Shown here piece by piece: positions 32,130-41,028 of a DNA stretch of 64,000 nucleotides. Under the pieces are notes generated by a model, which was not told the DNA's origin, searched no databases, and saw nothing but the letters and a program-made list of their open reading frames with translations. Numbering within the stretch: position 1 is the stretch's first letter; every line of letters begins with the position of its first letter. The DNA comes from Comamonas piscis (GTDB taxonomy: Bacteria > Pseudomonadota > Gammaproteobacteria > Burkholderiales > Burkholderiaceae_C), in NCBI RefSeq assembly GCF_014109725.1, contig NZ_CP058554.1, forward strand, positions 1,488,001 to 1,552,000, read 5' to 3'. The translations under genes and the position numbers were made by a program.

Positions 32130-32705
32130 ATGGACCACCACACTGCAGCTGCGCGCCGACCATTCTTGCTCTGGGCGCTGTCGGCATCGGCGCTGCTGGC
32201 CGGCTGTGGCTCTTCGCCCCCGCGCACCGCGCGGCAAGAGGGTGGGCAGCGCAGCGCAGGTGGTACATCGACGTCACCGCGTGTGGACAGCGGCGTCGTG
32301 CCCATCAACCTGGGACTGAGCGGCGAGCTGCGTGAGGCGCTGTATGCGCGGGTGATGCTGGTCGTGAACACCCCCTACACCTATGGCGGCAATACGCCCG
32401 AGGGCGGCTTTGACTGCAGTGGCCTGATCCAGTATGCGATCCAGGGCATCACCACGCGCCGGCTGCCGCGTACTACGGCGCAATGGGCGGGAGTGAGCGC
32501 CGAGATCGACCGGGGTGACCTGAAACGCGGGGATTTTGTGTTCTTCAACACGATGGGCGGGCGCTACTCGCACATGGGCATTTATGCCGGCAACAACCAG
32601 TTTGTGCATGCGCCATCAAGCGGTGGCGTGGTCAAGACGGTGAGTCTGGCCAACCCCTATTTCTCGCGCAGATTTACCGAAGCCCGCACGATTTTTGACG
32701 CTTGA
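32130..32705 (+). CDS. NlpC/P60 family (C40) cell-wall peptidase lipoprotein
   Basis: Predicted outer-membrane or envelope lipoprotein that cuts peptidoglycan peptide stems. 191 residues. The lipoprotein signal ends at LLAGC with lipidated Cys26; a Gly/Ser/Arg-rich linker runs to about residue 50; the NlpC/P60 domain covers about 62-185 with catalytic Cys96 in GGFDCSGL, His148 in RYSHMGIYAG and the third polar residue His160 in FVHAP. The layout resembles E. coli Spr (MepS). The start chosen is the ATG at 32130 with AAGGGGGAG upstream; earlier in-frame codons would add residues before the signal peptide. It is divergent from fdnG. Confidence 0.9.
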   Translation: MDHHTAAARRPFLLWALSASALLAGCGSSPPRTARQEGGQRSAGGTSTSPRVDSGVVPINLGLSGELREALYARVMLVVNTPYTYGGNTPEGGFDCSGLIQYAIQGITTRRLPRTTAQWAGVSAEIDRGDLKRGDFVFFNTMGGRYSHMGIYAGNNQFVHAPSSGGVVKTVSLANPYFSRRFTEARTIFDA

Positions 32706-32748
32706 TAATATTCATCGGCCATATAACCGATGGAATAGTGGCAAGCAT

Positions 32749-33414
32749 CTAACGCCAGGCGTAGGCACCCCAGGGGTGCGAGGCATCCAGCAACCAGTGC
32801 TGCAACTCCTCGGGGCTGATGCTGCGGCCCAGCGCATCGGACCGGCCCTTGGCCACCCATTGCGCGCGGCCCTGCGTGTAGGCCTGCGCAAACTCCTGCC
32901 AGCTGCCAAAACAATCACGTGCCCGTGCAGCATTGAGCTGCAGCAGCTGCCACTGCTGCTCAGGGCTGATCCAGCCCAGCATGGCGGCGGTGCGCACAAA
33001 GAAGCTCGTGCGCGCGCAGGCAAAAGCCATCGCGGCGCGGGCATCTTCCCCCGCTTGCAGCCGTTCCACATCCAGACACCACCAGCGCGTGCGCATGCGC
33101 TCAGGCAATTGCGCGCGCACCTGGGCATCGTCCAGATCGGTGCGCAGGCCAAAGGCGTGCAAGGCCATGGGCCGCAGCGATGCCGCCAGGCTGGTGGTGG
33201 GTGCGGGCATGTCGCTGTCGGCAAAACCGCCTTTGAGCGCATGGAAGGCCATTGGGTGTGCCAAGGCCAGCGCCCAGTTCTGCTCGGGGGTTAGCAGGTA
33301 ATGCGCAATCGGCGCCGAAGCGGCAGTGGCTTGGCTGCCCCATTGCCGGCGAAAGGCTTGCACGCATTGCCACACCAGCCACAGTCCGATGGCTGCCACC
33401 AGGATCTGAATCAT
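32749..33414 (-). CDS. DUF1266 domain protein, membrane-anchored
   Basis: 221 residues: one N-terminal hydrophobic segment (ILVAAIGLWLVWQCVQAF, residues 3-20), then a soluble region whose C-terminal half (about 60-221) resembles DUF1266: LGWISPEQQW, the central FGSWQEFAQAYTQGR, WLLDASHPWGAY at the end. Proteins of this family (E. coli YbeR/YbeU types) have no established biochemical role. The start overlaps the stop of the PcfJ-like gene by 4 bp (ATGA). It is the last gene of a three-gene operon and converges with the NlpC/P60 gene 43 bp away. Confidence 0.75.
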   Translation of the reverse strand: MIQILVAAIGLWLVWQCVQAFRRQWGSQATAASAPIAHYLLTPEQNWALALAHPMAFHALKGGFADSDMPAPTTSLAASLRPMALHAFGLRTDLDDAQVRAQLPERMRTRWWCLDVERLQAGEDARAAMAFACARTSFFVRTAAMLGWISPEQQWQLLQLNAARARDCFGSWQEFAQAYTQGRAQWVAKGRSDALGRSISPEELQHWLLDASHPWGAYAWR

Positions 33415-34556
33415 CGCTGCACCTCCGGCTGTGTGCTCGGCGGTGTTTTGCCCGCCTGCTCCAGGCTGTAGGCCAGTGCAGGCGGCAGCGTTTGGCCCGC
33501 CAGCAGGCTGCTGTCATGCGCGGCGGCCAGCCACTGCACCAGTGGCGAAAGTTGGGGCACATGGGCCAGCAGGCGGGGCTGGCGCTGCCAAATCTGCAAA
33601 TGCTCGGCTTCGCTGTGCAGGGTCTCGACTGCATGCCACCCCGCTTGGGAACCGCTGGTGCGCAGCAGGCGCATGCCCAGCGCATCATCGGGCGTCTCTT
33701 CGCTGGTGTGCAGCTGGTTCAAAAAAGCGATGACATCGGCGCGGTAGCGGTCCACCGGCGGGCGGTTTTGTTTGCCCTTGATCTGGTCGATGCGCAAGCG
33801 CCCATCGGGCTGCAGCCAGGCATTGATGGTGATGCGGGGCTGGCGCTGGCCGGTGCGGTAGCTGAAGATGCGCATGCGGCCTTGCTCGCAGCCTTCGGCA
33901 TAGTGCTCGCCATAGCCGCCGGTCAACTGGCGGCGGTTGGCAAATTGGCCCAGGCAGTGGCGCATCATCTGGCTCTCGTAGGCCATCTCTTCGCGCAGCA
34001 CGCCGCTGCCGGGCAGCAGCTCAACGAACTCGCCCTGGCTGCCTTGCCACAGCGGCTGCACCGCCTGGGGCTGGTGCTGGCGCCAGCCGGCCAGTTGCTG
34101 GGCCTCAAAGGCCTGGTGCTCCTGCGCCCAGCGCTCCAGTGCCTGCGGGCAGTTGATGCGGGCGAGCTTGCCTTCCAGCGAAGTGCCCTGACGCGATTGC
34201 AAAAACTCCAGCAACTGGCGTTCCAAGGCCAGCACGCTGTCATGGCTGGGGTTGATCCACCACAGCACCGCATCGTTGGGGCTGGATTCGGGCCCTGGCT
34301 TGCGGGCCAGCAAGGCCAGCGCCCAGGCCGGCGCGCCAGCGGGGTAGTGCTGCTGCAGTGCTTCGGTGGTGGTGATGGCCTGCACTGCCTCGGGAGGCGC
34401 GTTGAAGTTGCCCACCAGGTAGCGGTAGAAGTGGTTCTGCAGCCAGGCCTCTATTTCAGCGCTGTCGCCGCGCTCGCGGCTGCGCGCGCTGATGCGGGCC
34501 TTCAACTCTGGCGCGTTGACCACATTGCGCGCCAGGTACACGGTGCTGTTGCGCAT
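33411..34556 (-). CDS. PcfJ-like domain protein of unknown function
   Basis: 381 residues. The region about 185-300 fits the PcfJ-like family named after a protein of the conjugative plasmid pCF10: a Met-Arg-His-Cys tract (ESQMMRHCLGQFANRR), a Gly/Tyr segment, RMRIFSYRTG, then PRITINAWLQPDGRL and QIKGKQNRPP, followed by a helix. The N-terminal 180 residues are helical and unfamiliar; the C-terminal 80 look like a short extra domain. No relaxase, secretion or plasmid genes are near, so a conjugation role is unlikely here. The ATG at 34554-34556, 9 bp after the upstream stop, is preferred over a GTG eight codons earlier. It overlaps the DUF1266 gene by 4 bp. Confidence 0.65.
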   Translation of the reverse strand: MRNSTVYLARNVVNAPELKARISARSRERGDSAEIEAWLQNHFYRYLVGNFNAPPEAVQAITTTEALQQHYPAGAPAWALALLARKPGPESSPNDAVLWWINPSHDSVLALERQLLEFLQSRQGTSLEGKLARINCPQALERWAQEHQAFEAQQLAGWRQHQPQAVQPLWQGSQGEFVELLPGSGVLREEMAYESQMMRHCLGQFANRRQLTGGYGEHYAEGCEQGRMRIFSYRTGQRQPRITINAWLQPDGRLRIDQIKGKQNRPPVDRYRADVIAFLNQLHTSEETPDDALGMRLLRTSGSQAGWHAVETLHSEAEHLQIWQRQPRLLAHVPQLSPLVQWLAAAHDSSLLAGQTLPPALAYSLEQAGKTPPSTQPEVQR

Positions 34557-34564
34557 TGATGCGC

Positions 34565-36865
34565 TTACCAGAACTTCCACCAGGCTTTGCCGCCTGCTGT
34601 GTCAGGCGCTGTGGTGATCAGCTGGGCGCTCAGCTTGTCGACGCTGGTTTGCAGCTTCTCGCGCTCGGCCGGGTCATCGACGGGCGCACAGGCCAGCGCC
34701 AGTTGGTAGATCTTTAGCGCCTCTGGGTCCGTGCCCGAGGTCTGCATCGCATCGCCCGCGCGGCGCAGCAGATAGGGGTTTTGGCGCTGCTCCAGCTCGG
34801 GCAGCAGCGCCTGCAGGCGTGGCAGCACCTCGGCGCCATGGGTGGCCGAGTAGTAGTCCAGCTGGTTCAGCAGGCTGCGCAGATAGTCATAGCGCTCGCT
34901 GCGCTGCTCGTCCTCGTCAAGCTGGCTCCACCACTCGTCCAGGCGCTCCAGCCAGATGCTGTTTTCTACATTGCGGTCTTGCTGGTAGAGCGCGTAGGCC
35001 ACCTTGGGGAAGTAATCGCAGGGGCTGTGGCGGCTGTAGCCATTGTCCCGGCTGTAGTGCCACAGCTGCTCAGCCGCAGCAATGAGCTGCGCGTAGTTGT
35101 CGCTGTCGATATGGGTGGAGACGATGCCGTTGTAGTGCTCGGCAAAGGGGCTGGTCGCGATACCCTTGGCATGCAGGGCCAGCGCACCGTCGTAGTTCTC
35201 GTCGTTGTAGCGGTACTTGATGGCCAGGTTGTTGCACAGCATCGAGTAGTCGTGCAGGTTGCCATCCTTGTAGCTGCCCTGGCCGGTGGCAAACCAGTGC
35301 TCAAAGCGGGCCTGCCCCGTCTCGTAGTAGTGCTTGATCCAGCGCAGCAGCTCGTCATAGGGCCAGTCGGCGGGCAGCTCGTCGCCTTCCATGCCGATGG
35401 CCTGCATCAGCGCCTCGTCATCATCCAGCTGCACGCCCATGGCATAGCACCAGCTGCCGCTGTCGCAGCGGATATAGGGTGACTGCAGCGCGCTGGCCAG
35501 GCCGGCCACGCGGGCGCGGCAGACAAAGAGGCGATAGGCCAGCTCGCCATTGGCGTACTGCGGGCGCTCGGCCAGCGTCTCCAGCAGCGGCAAGGCCTGC
35601 GCATACTGCTGCTGCACAAACAAGTGGTTGCCTTGCAGCAGGCGCCACATCGGGTGGTTGAGCGACTGCTGCTGCACCAGCGCGCTGTAGTGCGCAAAGG
35701 CCTGGTCGGCATCCATGTCGGCGGGCAAAAATTCGGCCAGGTCCTCGTCCTGGGCGGCGGCCATCAAGGTCAGCGCCCAGTAGGGCGCGCCATCCGATTC
35801 ACCCAGCTGGGCCAGCGCCTGGCGGCTGGCTGCTTCGCGCGATCCTGGGCGGCTGTGCAGGCTGCTTTCAAAGCACATGTGGGCGGCTTCGGGCAAGCGG
35901 GCGGCCTGCACTAGCCAATCGATCAGCAAGGCGCTGCTGTTGTCATCGCTGTCGCGCACCAGCGCAAACCTGCCTTCCTGGCCTTTGCTGATGGCGGCAT
36001 CCAGCGCGCCTTGCTGGTGCAGACTGCCAGCGGCCAGCCGAGCGAGCTGCGCCCGGGTATCGCGCCAGGCGGCGGGCGATGCGTTGCTGGGCAGGCTGGC
36101 CAGGGTCAGCTCGCTGTGCAGGGCCAGCGCGTCGGGCGCCAGCGCAATGATGTCCTCGCCCAGCAGCAGCCAGTCGTCGGTGTCGATGTCCTGGCCCGCT
36201 TCCGCGCGCTGGAGTTTTTGAAGCGCGTAGTGGCCCAGGTCCCGGGCAGCTTCGGAGTTGTTCTTGGCCGCTTCGATGCGGCCCAGGCGTGTGGCCAGCA
36301 TCGCATCGTCCCAGGCGCGCAGGTGGGCGCGGTCGGCCTGCTGGCTTTTGTGCTGGTGTTGTTTGCGGCAGATCTGCTCTTGCAGATCCAGTGCCTGCGC
36401 CTGGTGGGCATGGCGTGCCAGGTGGCGCCAGGCGCGGTCCAGGTCGCCCTGGTCACCGGCCTGTTCCACGGCGGCCATGGCGTTCTCGATCACGCTGCGG
36501 TAGGTGCCCTCCGGTAGCGCGTCCACATCTTCTGCCGCATCGGTCTGCATCATCGCCAGGGTGACGGCGGCATCGCGCTGGGCGCTGGGGGCCAAGTCTT
36601 GCAAGAGCCGGGGCTGGTGCTGCTGCACGGCAGCCAGGGCCTGCGCCGGCTGGCCAGCCATGCTCCACAGGCGGTAGAGGCGGCGCAGCTGGTCGACATC
36701 ATCGGGCAGAAGAGGGCGTGATGCCAGCTGCTCGGCAGCGGCCGCCTGGCGGGCCGACCATTCCTGCGATTCGTCATCGGCGTCAAAAAAGGCTTCTACA
36801 TGGTCCAGAAAGGCATCGAGCGCCTCGCTGCGCAGGGCGGTGTTGGGATCGGATGCGGAAGCCAT
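34565..36865 (-). CDS. Large helical-repeat (TPR-like) protein of unknown function
   Basis: 766 residues, cytoplasmic by appearance (no signal or membrane segment). Rich in Ala, Leu, Gln and acidic residues, with many helix-turn-helix units of the tetratricopeptide kind: LRRLYRLWSMAGQPAQALAAV (about 60-80), LACAPVDDPAEREKLQ near the end, and a central Tyr/Trp-rich section (about 500-620). No catalytic motif that I recognise. It ends in an aromatic tail, GGKAWWKFW. It is the first gene of an operon with the PcfJ-like and DUF1266 genes. It may be a scaffold for the other two; that is inference. Confidence 0.6.
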   Translation of the reverse strand: MASASDPNTALRSEALDAFLDHVEAFFDADDESQEWSARQAAAAEQLASRPLLPDDVDQLRRLYRLWSMAGQPAQALAAVQQHQPRLLQDLAPSAQRDAAVTLAMMQTDAAEDVDALPEGTYRSVIENAMAAVEQAGDQGDLDRAWRHLARHAHQAQALDLQEQICRKQHQHKSQQADRAHLRAWDDAMLATRLGRIEAAKNNSEAARDLGHYALQKLQRAEAGQDIDTDDWLLLGEDIIALAPDALALHSELTLASLPSNASPAAWRDTRAQLARLAAGSLHQQGALDAAISKGQEGRFALVRDSDDNSSALLIDWLVQAARLPEAAHMCFESSLHSRPGSREAASRQALAQLGESDGAPYWALTLMAAAQDEDLAEFLPADMDADQAFAHYSALVQQQSLNHPMWRLLQGNHLFVQQQYAQALPLLETLAERPQYANGELAYRLFVCRARVAGLASALQSPYIRCDSGSWCYAMGVQLDDDEALMQAIGMEGDELPADWPYDELLRWIKHYYETGQARFEHWFATGQGSYKDGNLHDYSMLCNNLAIKYRYNDENYDGALALHAKGIATSPFAEHYNGIVSTHIDSDNYAQLIAAAEQLWHYSRDNGYSRHSPCDYFPKVAYALYQQDRNVENSIWLERLDEWWSQLDEDEQRSERYDYLRSLLNQLDYYSATHGAEVLPRLQALLPELEQRQNPYLLRRAGDAMQTSGTDPEALKIYQLALACAPVDDPAEREKLQTSVDKLSAQLITTAPDTAGGKAWWKFW

Positions 36866-37035
36866 GAGGATGGAGCCTTTCTAGTCGTTATGGCGCATCC
36901 CTCATGCGCCCCCTGCATGCTAACGGCCCCCAAGGCGGGTGTGGCCTTTGCGGGCTCCGAAAGCAGGCAGAACGGCCATTTTCACCGTGTTTTGTGCAGC
37001 TGACCAGCGCTGCGCAAACCGGTCAACTGCGGCTC

Positions 37036-38364
37036 TCAGTGGGTGATAAGCACTTCACCGCGCAAGGTGTAGGTCATGCTCTCGGTGATGCGCACATCGA
37101 CCATCTGGCCAATCAGGCGCTCCTGGCCGGGGAAGTTGACCACGCGGTTGCACTCGGTGCGGCCCATCAGCTCGCCGTTGTCGCGCTTGGATTTGCCCTC
37201 TACCAGCAGGCGCTGCACGGTGCCCAGGCGCTCATCGCTGATGGCCTTGATGTTGTGGTTGATGACGGCTTGCAGCTCTTGCAGGCGGCGCAGCTTGACC
37301 TCGTAAGGTGTGTCATCGGGCAGGTTGGCGGCGGGGGTGCCGGGGCGGGGGCTGAAGATAAAGCTGAACGAGTTGTCAAAGCGCACATCGTCGATGAGCT
37401 TCATCATCTTCTGGAAGTCTTCTTCGGTCTCGCCGGGGAAGCCGACGATAAAGTCGCTGCTCATCGCCAGATCGGGGCGGATGGCGCGCAGCTTGCGCAC
37501 CGTGCTCTTGTATTCCATAGCGGTGTAGCCGCGCTTCATCGCCATCAGGATCTTGTCGCTGCCATGCTGCACCGGCAAGTGCAGGTGCGATACCAGCTTG
37601 GGGATCTTGGCATAGGCCTCGATCAGGCGCGGCGTGAACTCATTGGGGTGGCTGGTGGTGTAGCGGATGCGCTCGATGCCGGGGATCTCGGCCACGTATT
37701 CGAGCAGCAACGCAAAATCAGCAATCTCGGCCGTGTCGCCCATCTTGCCCAGGTAGGCATTCACGTTCTGGCCCAGCAAGGTGATTTCCTTGACGCCTTG
37801 CGCAGCCAGGCCCGCGACCTCGACCAGCACGTCCTCAAACGGGCGGCTCACCTCTTCACCCCGGGTGTAGGGCACCACGCAGTAGCTGCAGTACTTGGAG
37901 CAGCCTTCCATGATGGACACAAAGGCGGAGGCGCCTTCAACACGGGCTGGCGGCAAGTGGTCGAACTTCTCGATCTCGGGGAAGGAGATGTCCACCTGTG
38001 GCTTGGCCTTGGCGGCGCGGGCATTGAGCAGCTCGGGCAGGCGGTGCAGGGTTTGGGGGCCAAACACCACATCGACATAGGGCGCGCGCTTGATGATCTC
38101 GGCGCCTTCCTGGCTGGCCACGCAGCCGCCCACGCCAATCAGCACGCCCTTTTCCTTCAGGTGCTTGATGCGGCCCAGGTCGGAGAACACCTTCTCTTGC
38201 GCCTTCTCGCGCACCGAGCAGGTGTTGAACAGGATCAGGTCGGCCTCTTCCATGACCTGGGTGGGCTCATAGCCTTGGGCGGCGCCCAGCACATCGGCCA
38301 TCTTGTCCGAGTCGTACTCGTTCATCTGGCAGCCGAAGGTTTTGATAAATACTTTTTTGGACAT
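37036..38364 (-). CDS. miaB: tRNA-2-methylthio-N6-dimethylallyladenosine synthase MiaB
   Basis: Radical-SAM methylthiotransferase that turns i6A37 of tRNAs reading UNN codons into ms2i6A37. 442 residues. The N-terminal domain holds the auxiliary [4Fe-4S] ligands Cys12, Cys49 and Cys81 (FGCQMNEYDSD, NTCSVREKA, GGCVA). The radical-SAM triad is Cys155, Cys159 and Cys162 (GCSKYCSYCVVPYTRGEE). Then come GFPGETEEDF and SPRPGTPA, typical of the family, and a C-terminal TRAM domain (about 375-442). ATG start with GAG upstream. The genes on either side are unrelated. Confidence 0.96.
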   Translation of the reverse strand: MSKKVFIKTFGCQMNEYDSDKMADVLGAAQGYEPTQVMEEADLILFNTCSVREKAQEKVFSDLGRIKHLKEKGVLIGVGGCVASQEGAEIIKRAPYVDVVFGPQTLHRLPELLNARAAKAKPQVDISFPEIEKFDHLPPARVEGASAFVSIMEGCSKYCSYCVVPYTRGEEVSRPFEDVLVEVAGLAAQGVKEITLLGQNVNAYLGKMGDTAEIADFALLLEYVAEIPGIERIRYTTSHPNEFTPRLIEAYAKIPKLVSHLHLPVQHGSDKILMAMKRGYTAMEYKSTVRKLRAIRPDLAMSSDFIVGFPGETEEDFQKMMKLIDDVRFDNSFSFIFSPRPGTPAANLPDDTPYEVKLRRLQELQAVINHNIKAISDERLGTVQRLLVEGKSKRDNGELMGRTECNRVVNFPGQERLIGQMVDVRITESMTYTLRGEVLITH

Positions 38365-38536
38365 GGTGCAAATCTCGTGGGGGGCCCAGGGGCTGCGCTT
38401 GCAGGCCTGAAGGAATACTGAAATACGGCAGAAAGCCAGGCGCCGGACGGGCGCACTGCTGCCTAAAAGGGGATGTGCAGGTCGCTCCGCCGGGCTTGAC
38501 CGCTGCGGTCAGCCCATGCGGCGGCGCCAATGCGCT

Positions 38537-38974
38537 TTATTTAAAGAGTCCGCTCCAGAAGCCGTTGTCGGCCCGGTCGCGCTTGAGGGCGGCTTCGTCG
38601 CTGTTCAAGATCCAGGCGGCATGCACGCGGCCACTGGATTTCTCGACCACATAGTTGACCGTCAGCTTCTGGCCCAGCACGGTGTTGGGGCGCAGCGTCG
38701 TGTTCTGCGGGTTGTAGAGCTTGAAGGCTGGAGCCAGCAGCAGCGCCTGGTTGTCGATCGTCGCCTCAGTCGGGCTGGTGACCACCAGATTGCCACGCAG
38801 GGCCTGGGGTGGAAAGGCGCGGACCGGCCCCTGGAAGGGGGCGAAGGTGGCGGTCTGGGCCAGACTGGGCAGGGCGCTGATGCCGCCCAGTGCAAGGGCC
38901 AGAGCGGCGAGGCTGGCACGCGTGGCGCGTCGCAGGCGATGTGGGTGTGTGTGGGGTGTGGTGCAGCGGTTCAT
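38537..38974 (-). CDS. Small exported protein of unknown function
   Basis: 145 residues with a long N-terminal signal peptide: a His/Arg-rich n-region, a hydrophobic core (ASLAALALALGGISALP) and a likely cut after SLAQ. The mature part of about 105 residues has beta-rich stretches (GNLVVTSPTEATIDNQALLL; LTVNYVVEKSSGRVHAAWIL) and one Trp-rich end (DNGFWSGLFK). I do not recognise a named domain, though similar exported proteins appear in related genomes. ATG at 38972-38974. It stands alone between miaB and the exporter gene; a GC-rich imperfect hairpin follows it near 38490-38513 without a T-tract. Confidence 0.6.
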   Translation of the reverse strand: MNRCTTPHTHPHRLRRATRASLAALALALGGISALPSLAQTATFAPFQGPVRAFPPQALRGNLVVTSPTEATIDNQALLLAPAFKLYNPQNTTLRPNTVLGQKLTVNYVVEKSSGRVHAAWILNSDEAALKRDRADNGFWSGLFK

Positions 38975-39057
38975 GGTGTATATCCAGGGGCTGGAGGCCG
39001 CATTCTACAAACACCGGCGGTGCCGCAGTCCGGCACTGGGGCAAGGGGGGGTACGGG

Positions 39058-39948
39058 CTAGTGCGTGGCCGCCTGGGTGCTGATGACGAGGCCGGCCAAC
39101 ACCAGCGCCATGGCTGCCAGCAACGCCGGCGTAGGCATGCGCTGGTGCAAGGCCAGCTCCAGCAGTGCGGCGGTGACGGGCCCCAGCGCTTGGAAAGCGA
39201 TCACCTGCGATGCCTGCAAACGGCCCAGCGCCCAGAGCAGGCAAAAATACCCCAGCCCGCTCGACAGTCCGATAAAGACCATATGGCCCCACTGCGTGGC
39301 AGAAAACACTGGCAACAGTGACTGGCTTTGCAGCGCGCCGTACAGCGCCAGAAACAGCACCGATGCCGCCATCGCCAGGCAGCTGGTGGGCAGCGCCGGG
39401 TAGCGCCGCATATAGGGGCCGTAGAGGATGCTGGTGGCCGCACCCACCACGGTGGCGGCCAGCAAGGCCGCCATGCCACTGCCGCCCAATATGGCCAGGC
39501 CGCCCAAGCCACCAGCAGGGCTTGCGCTGCCAACCAGCAGCACGGCCACACCGCCCACGGCCAGCAGCAGGCCTGCCAGCCTGCGGGTGCTGAAGGCCTC
39601 GCGTCCCGAGAGCGCCGCCAGGCACCAGGTAAACAGCGGCATGGTGGCAAACACCAGTGCGCAGGTCGATGCGGGCAGCCGCGCCAGCGCATGGTTGAGC
39701 AGCAGGATCAGCACCGCAAACTGCAGCACGCCCAGCAAGGCAATCGCCAGCGCATCACGGGCGCGGTAGCGGGGCCAGGTCGCCAGCAGTGCAGGGCCGG
39801 CCAAGATGGCCAGCCCGATGGCATAGCGCAAAAAAGCCAGGCTGGCCGATGAGGCGGCGGGCGATAGCGTGCTGGTGGAGACCATGGCCGCACCCACCAG
39901 CATTCCCGTGGTGGCCGCTGCCCACAGCGCTGGTTGGCGGGCCTGCAT
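39058..39948 (-). CDS. EamA/DMT-family membrane exporter
   Basis: 296-residue drug/metabolite transporter with about ten membrane helices in two EamA repeats (about 5-135 and 150-290). Family features: SASLAFLRYAIGLAIL in the first repeat, and SSGLGYFCLLWALGR and the loop FQALGPVTAALLELALHQRM in the second. The frame is open upstream into the MarR-GNAT gene, so I took the ATG at 39946-39948, which precedes the first helix; it lies 7 bp after the regulator's stop. Co-expression with the regulator is likely, suggesting efflux of a compound sensed or acetylated by it. The substrate is unknown. Confidence 0.85.
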   Translation of the reverse strand: MQARQPALWAAATTGMLVGAAMVSTSTLSPAASSASLAFLRYAIGLAILAGPALLATWPRYRARDALAIALLGVLQFAVLILLLNHALARLPASTCALVFATMPLFTWCLAALSGREAFSTRRLAGLLLAVGGVAVLLVGSASPAGGLGGLAILGGSGMAALLAATVVGAATSILYGPYMRRYPALPTSCLAMAASVLFLALYGALQSQSLLPVFSATQWGHMVFIGLSSGLGYFCLLWALGRLQASQVIAFQALGPVTAALLELALHQRMPTPALLAAMALVLAGLVISTQAATH

Positions 39949-39955
39949 ACGGGGC

Positions 39956-40933
39956 CTAGGCGCCGTGCAGGCGGCGGCTGAATTGTTGTTCCACCACCAT
40001 CGATCCCCATTGCTGGCCGGCTTCTTCATGCACCAGCGCAAAGCCCATCGACTCGTAGAGCTTGCGGGCGGCATCCAGCCCTTGGAAGGTCCACAGCTCG
40101 GTGCTGGCAAAGCCGCGCTGGTCGCAAAAAGCCATGGCCTGGGCCATCAGCTGGCGGCCCACACCGCCGCCACGGCAGCCATCATCCAAGATGAACCAGC
40201 GCAAGTGCGCCTGGTTGTTGCCCTGGTCCTGGCCGTCAATGGCGACCGAACCGACGATGCGCTCGTTCTGCACGGCGGTCCAGACCTGGTTGCAGGGCTC
40301 GCCCAGGCGGCCGCTGAATTCGGCAACACCCGAGGCCACCTTGCTCTCAAAAAATGCGCCAAAGCCCCAGTGTTTGGCATAGAAGACCGCATGCATCTCC
40401 GCGATGCGGCCGATCAGCCCGGGGCGGTAGCCGCTGTGGATCTGGATGCTGTTGCTGGCAGGGGTGGCGGACGCGTCTTGGCCGGCCGTGCTGCCCAGCC
40501 GGTGCGCCTGCAAGGCCTGGGCGTAGGCGCTCAAGCCCTGCGCCACGGCCTGCTGCAATGAGGGGTTGAGCTGCGCCAGCGCGCTGCGCACCTGTGTTTG
40601 TCCATAGGCGTGTATGCCCGCTACCGTGCTTTGCCCCTGCGCCGACAGCTGCAACTGCTTGGCGCGTGCATCGTCGGCGCAGGGCTGCTCCTGCAGCTCG
40701 CCTTGGGCAATGAGCTTGGCGACCATGCGGCTGACGCTGGATTTGTCCAGCCCCAGAAACTCCGCCAATTGGGCAGCAGTGACCTGGCCATGCGCATCGA
40801 TTTCCAGCAGCGCATGGACCGCAGACGCCGAATAGGGTGTGGCCGCCAAAGTGTTGGCCATAAAGCCCAGCTCCCGCACCATGGTGCGGGAGGCGCTGCG
40901 GATGTCGTTGACCAAGGGGGTGTCGGCTGCCAT
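39956..40933 (-). CDS. MarR-type regulator fused to a GNAT acetyltransferase
   Basis: 325 residues. Residues about 5-150 are a winged-helix MarR domain (LLEIDAHGQVTAAQLAEFLGLDKSSVSRMVAKLIAQG is the recognition region); about 165-325 are a GNAT acetyltransferase domain (ILDDGCRGGGVGRQLM is the acetyl-CoA loop; LWTFQGLDAARKLYESMGF the end). Such fusions are known in proteobacteria. An imperfect 36-bp palindrome lies 19 bp upstream of the start, a probable site for autoregulation. The next gene downstream on the same strand is an EamA exporter. ATG with GGAG upstream. Confidence 0.88.
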   Translation of the reverse strand: MAADTPLVNDIRSASRTMVRELGFMANTLAATPYSASAVHALLEIDAHGQVTAAQLAEFLGLDKSSVSRMVAKLIAQGELQEQPCADDARAKQLQLSAQGQSTVAGIHAYGQTQVRSALAQLNPSLQQAVAQGLSAYAQALQAHRLGSTAGQDASATPASNSIQIHSGYRPGLIGRIAEMHAVFYAKHWGFGAFFESKVASGVAEFSGRLGEPCNQVWTAVQNERIVGSVAIDGQDQGNNQAHLRWFILDDGCRGGGVGRQLMAQAMAFCDQRGFASTELWTFQGLDAARKLYESMGFALVHEEAGQQWGSMVVEQQFSRRLHGA

Positions 40934-40951
40934 ACGGTGCTCCAGTAGTTG

Positions 40952-40987
40952 GTTGCACTATACATCAATTTGGTTGTATGCTGCAAC
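40952..40987 (-). promoter_or_regulatory. Palindromic operator candidate of the MarR-GNAT gene
   Basis: Arms GTTGCA (40952-40957) / TGCAAC (40982-40987) and ATACA (40960-40964) / TGTAT (40975-40979) share one centre at 40969.5; 13 of 18 pairs match. It lies just upstream of the regulator start, where MarR proteins usually bind. Confidence 0.6.
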
Positions 40988-41028
40988 TTTCTTGGAGAGT
41001 CACCATGGCTGGCGCTAGCAAGGCTGCT

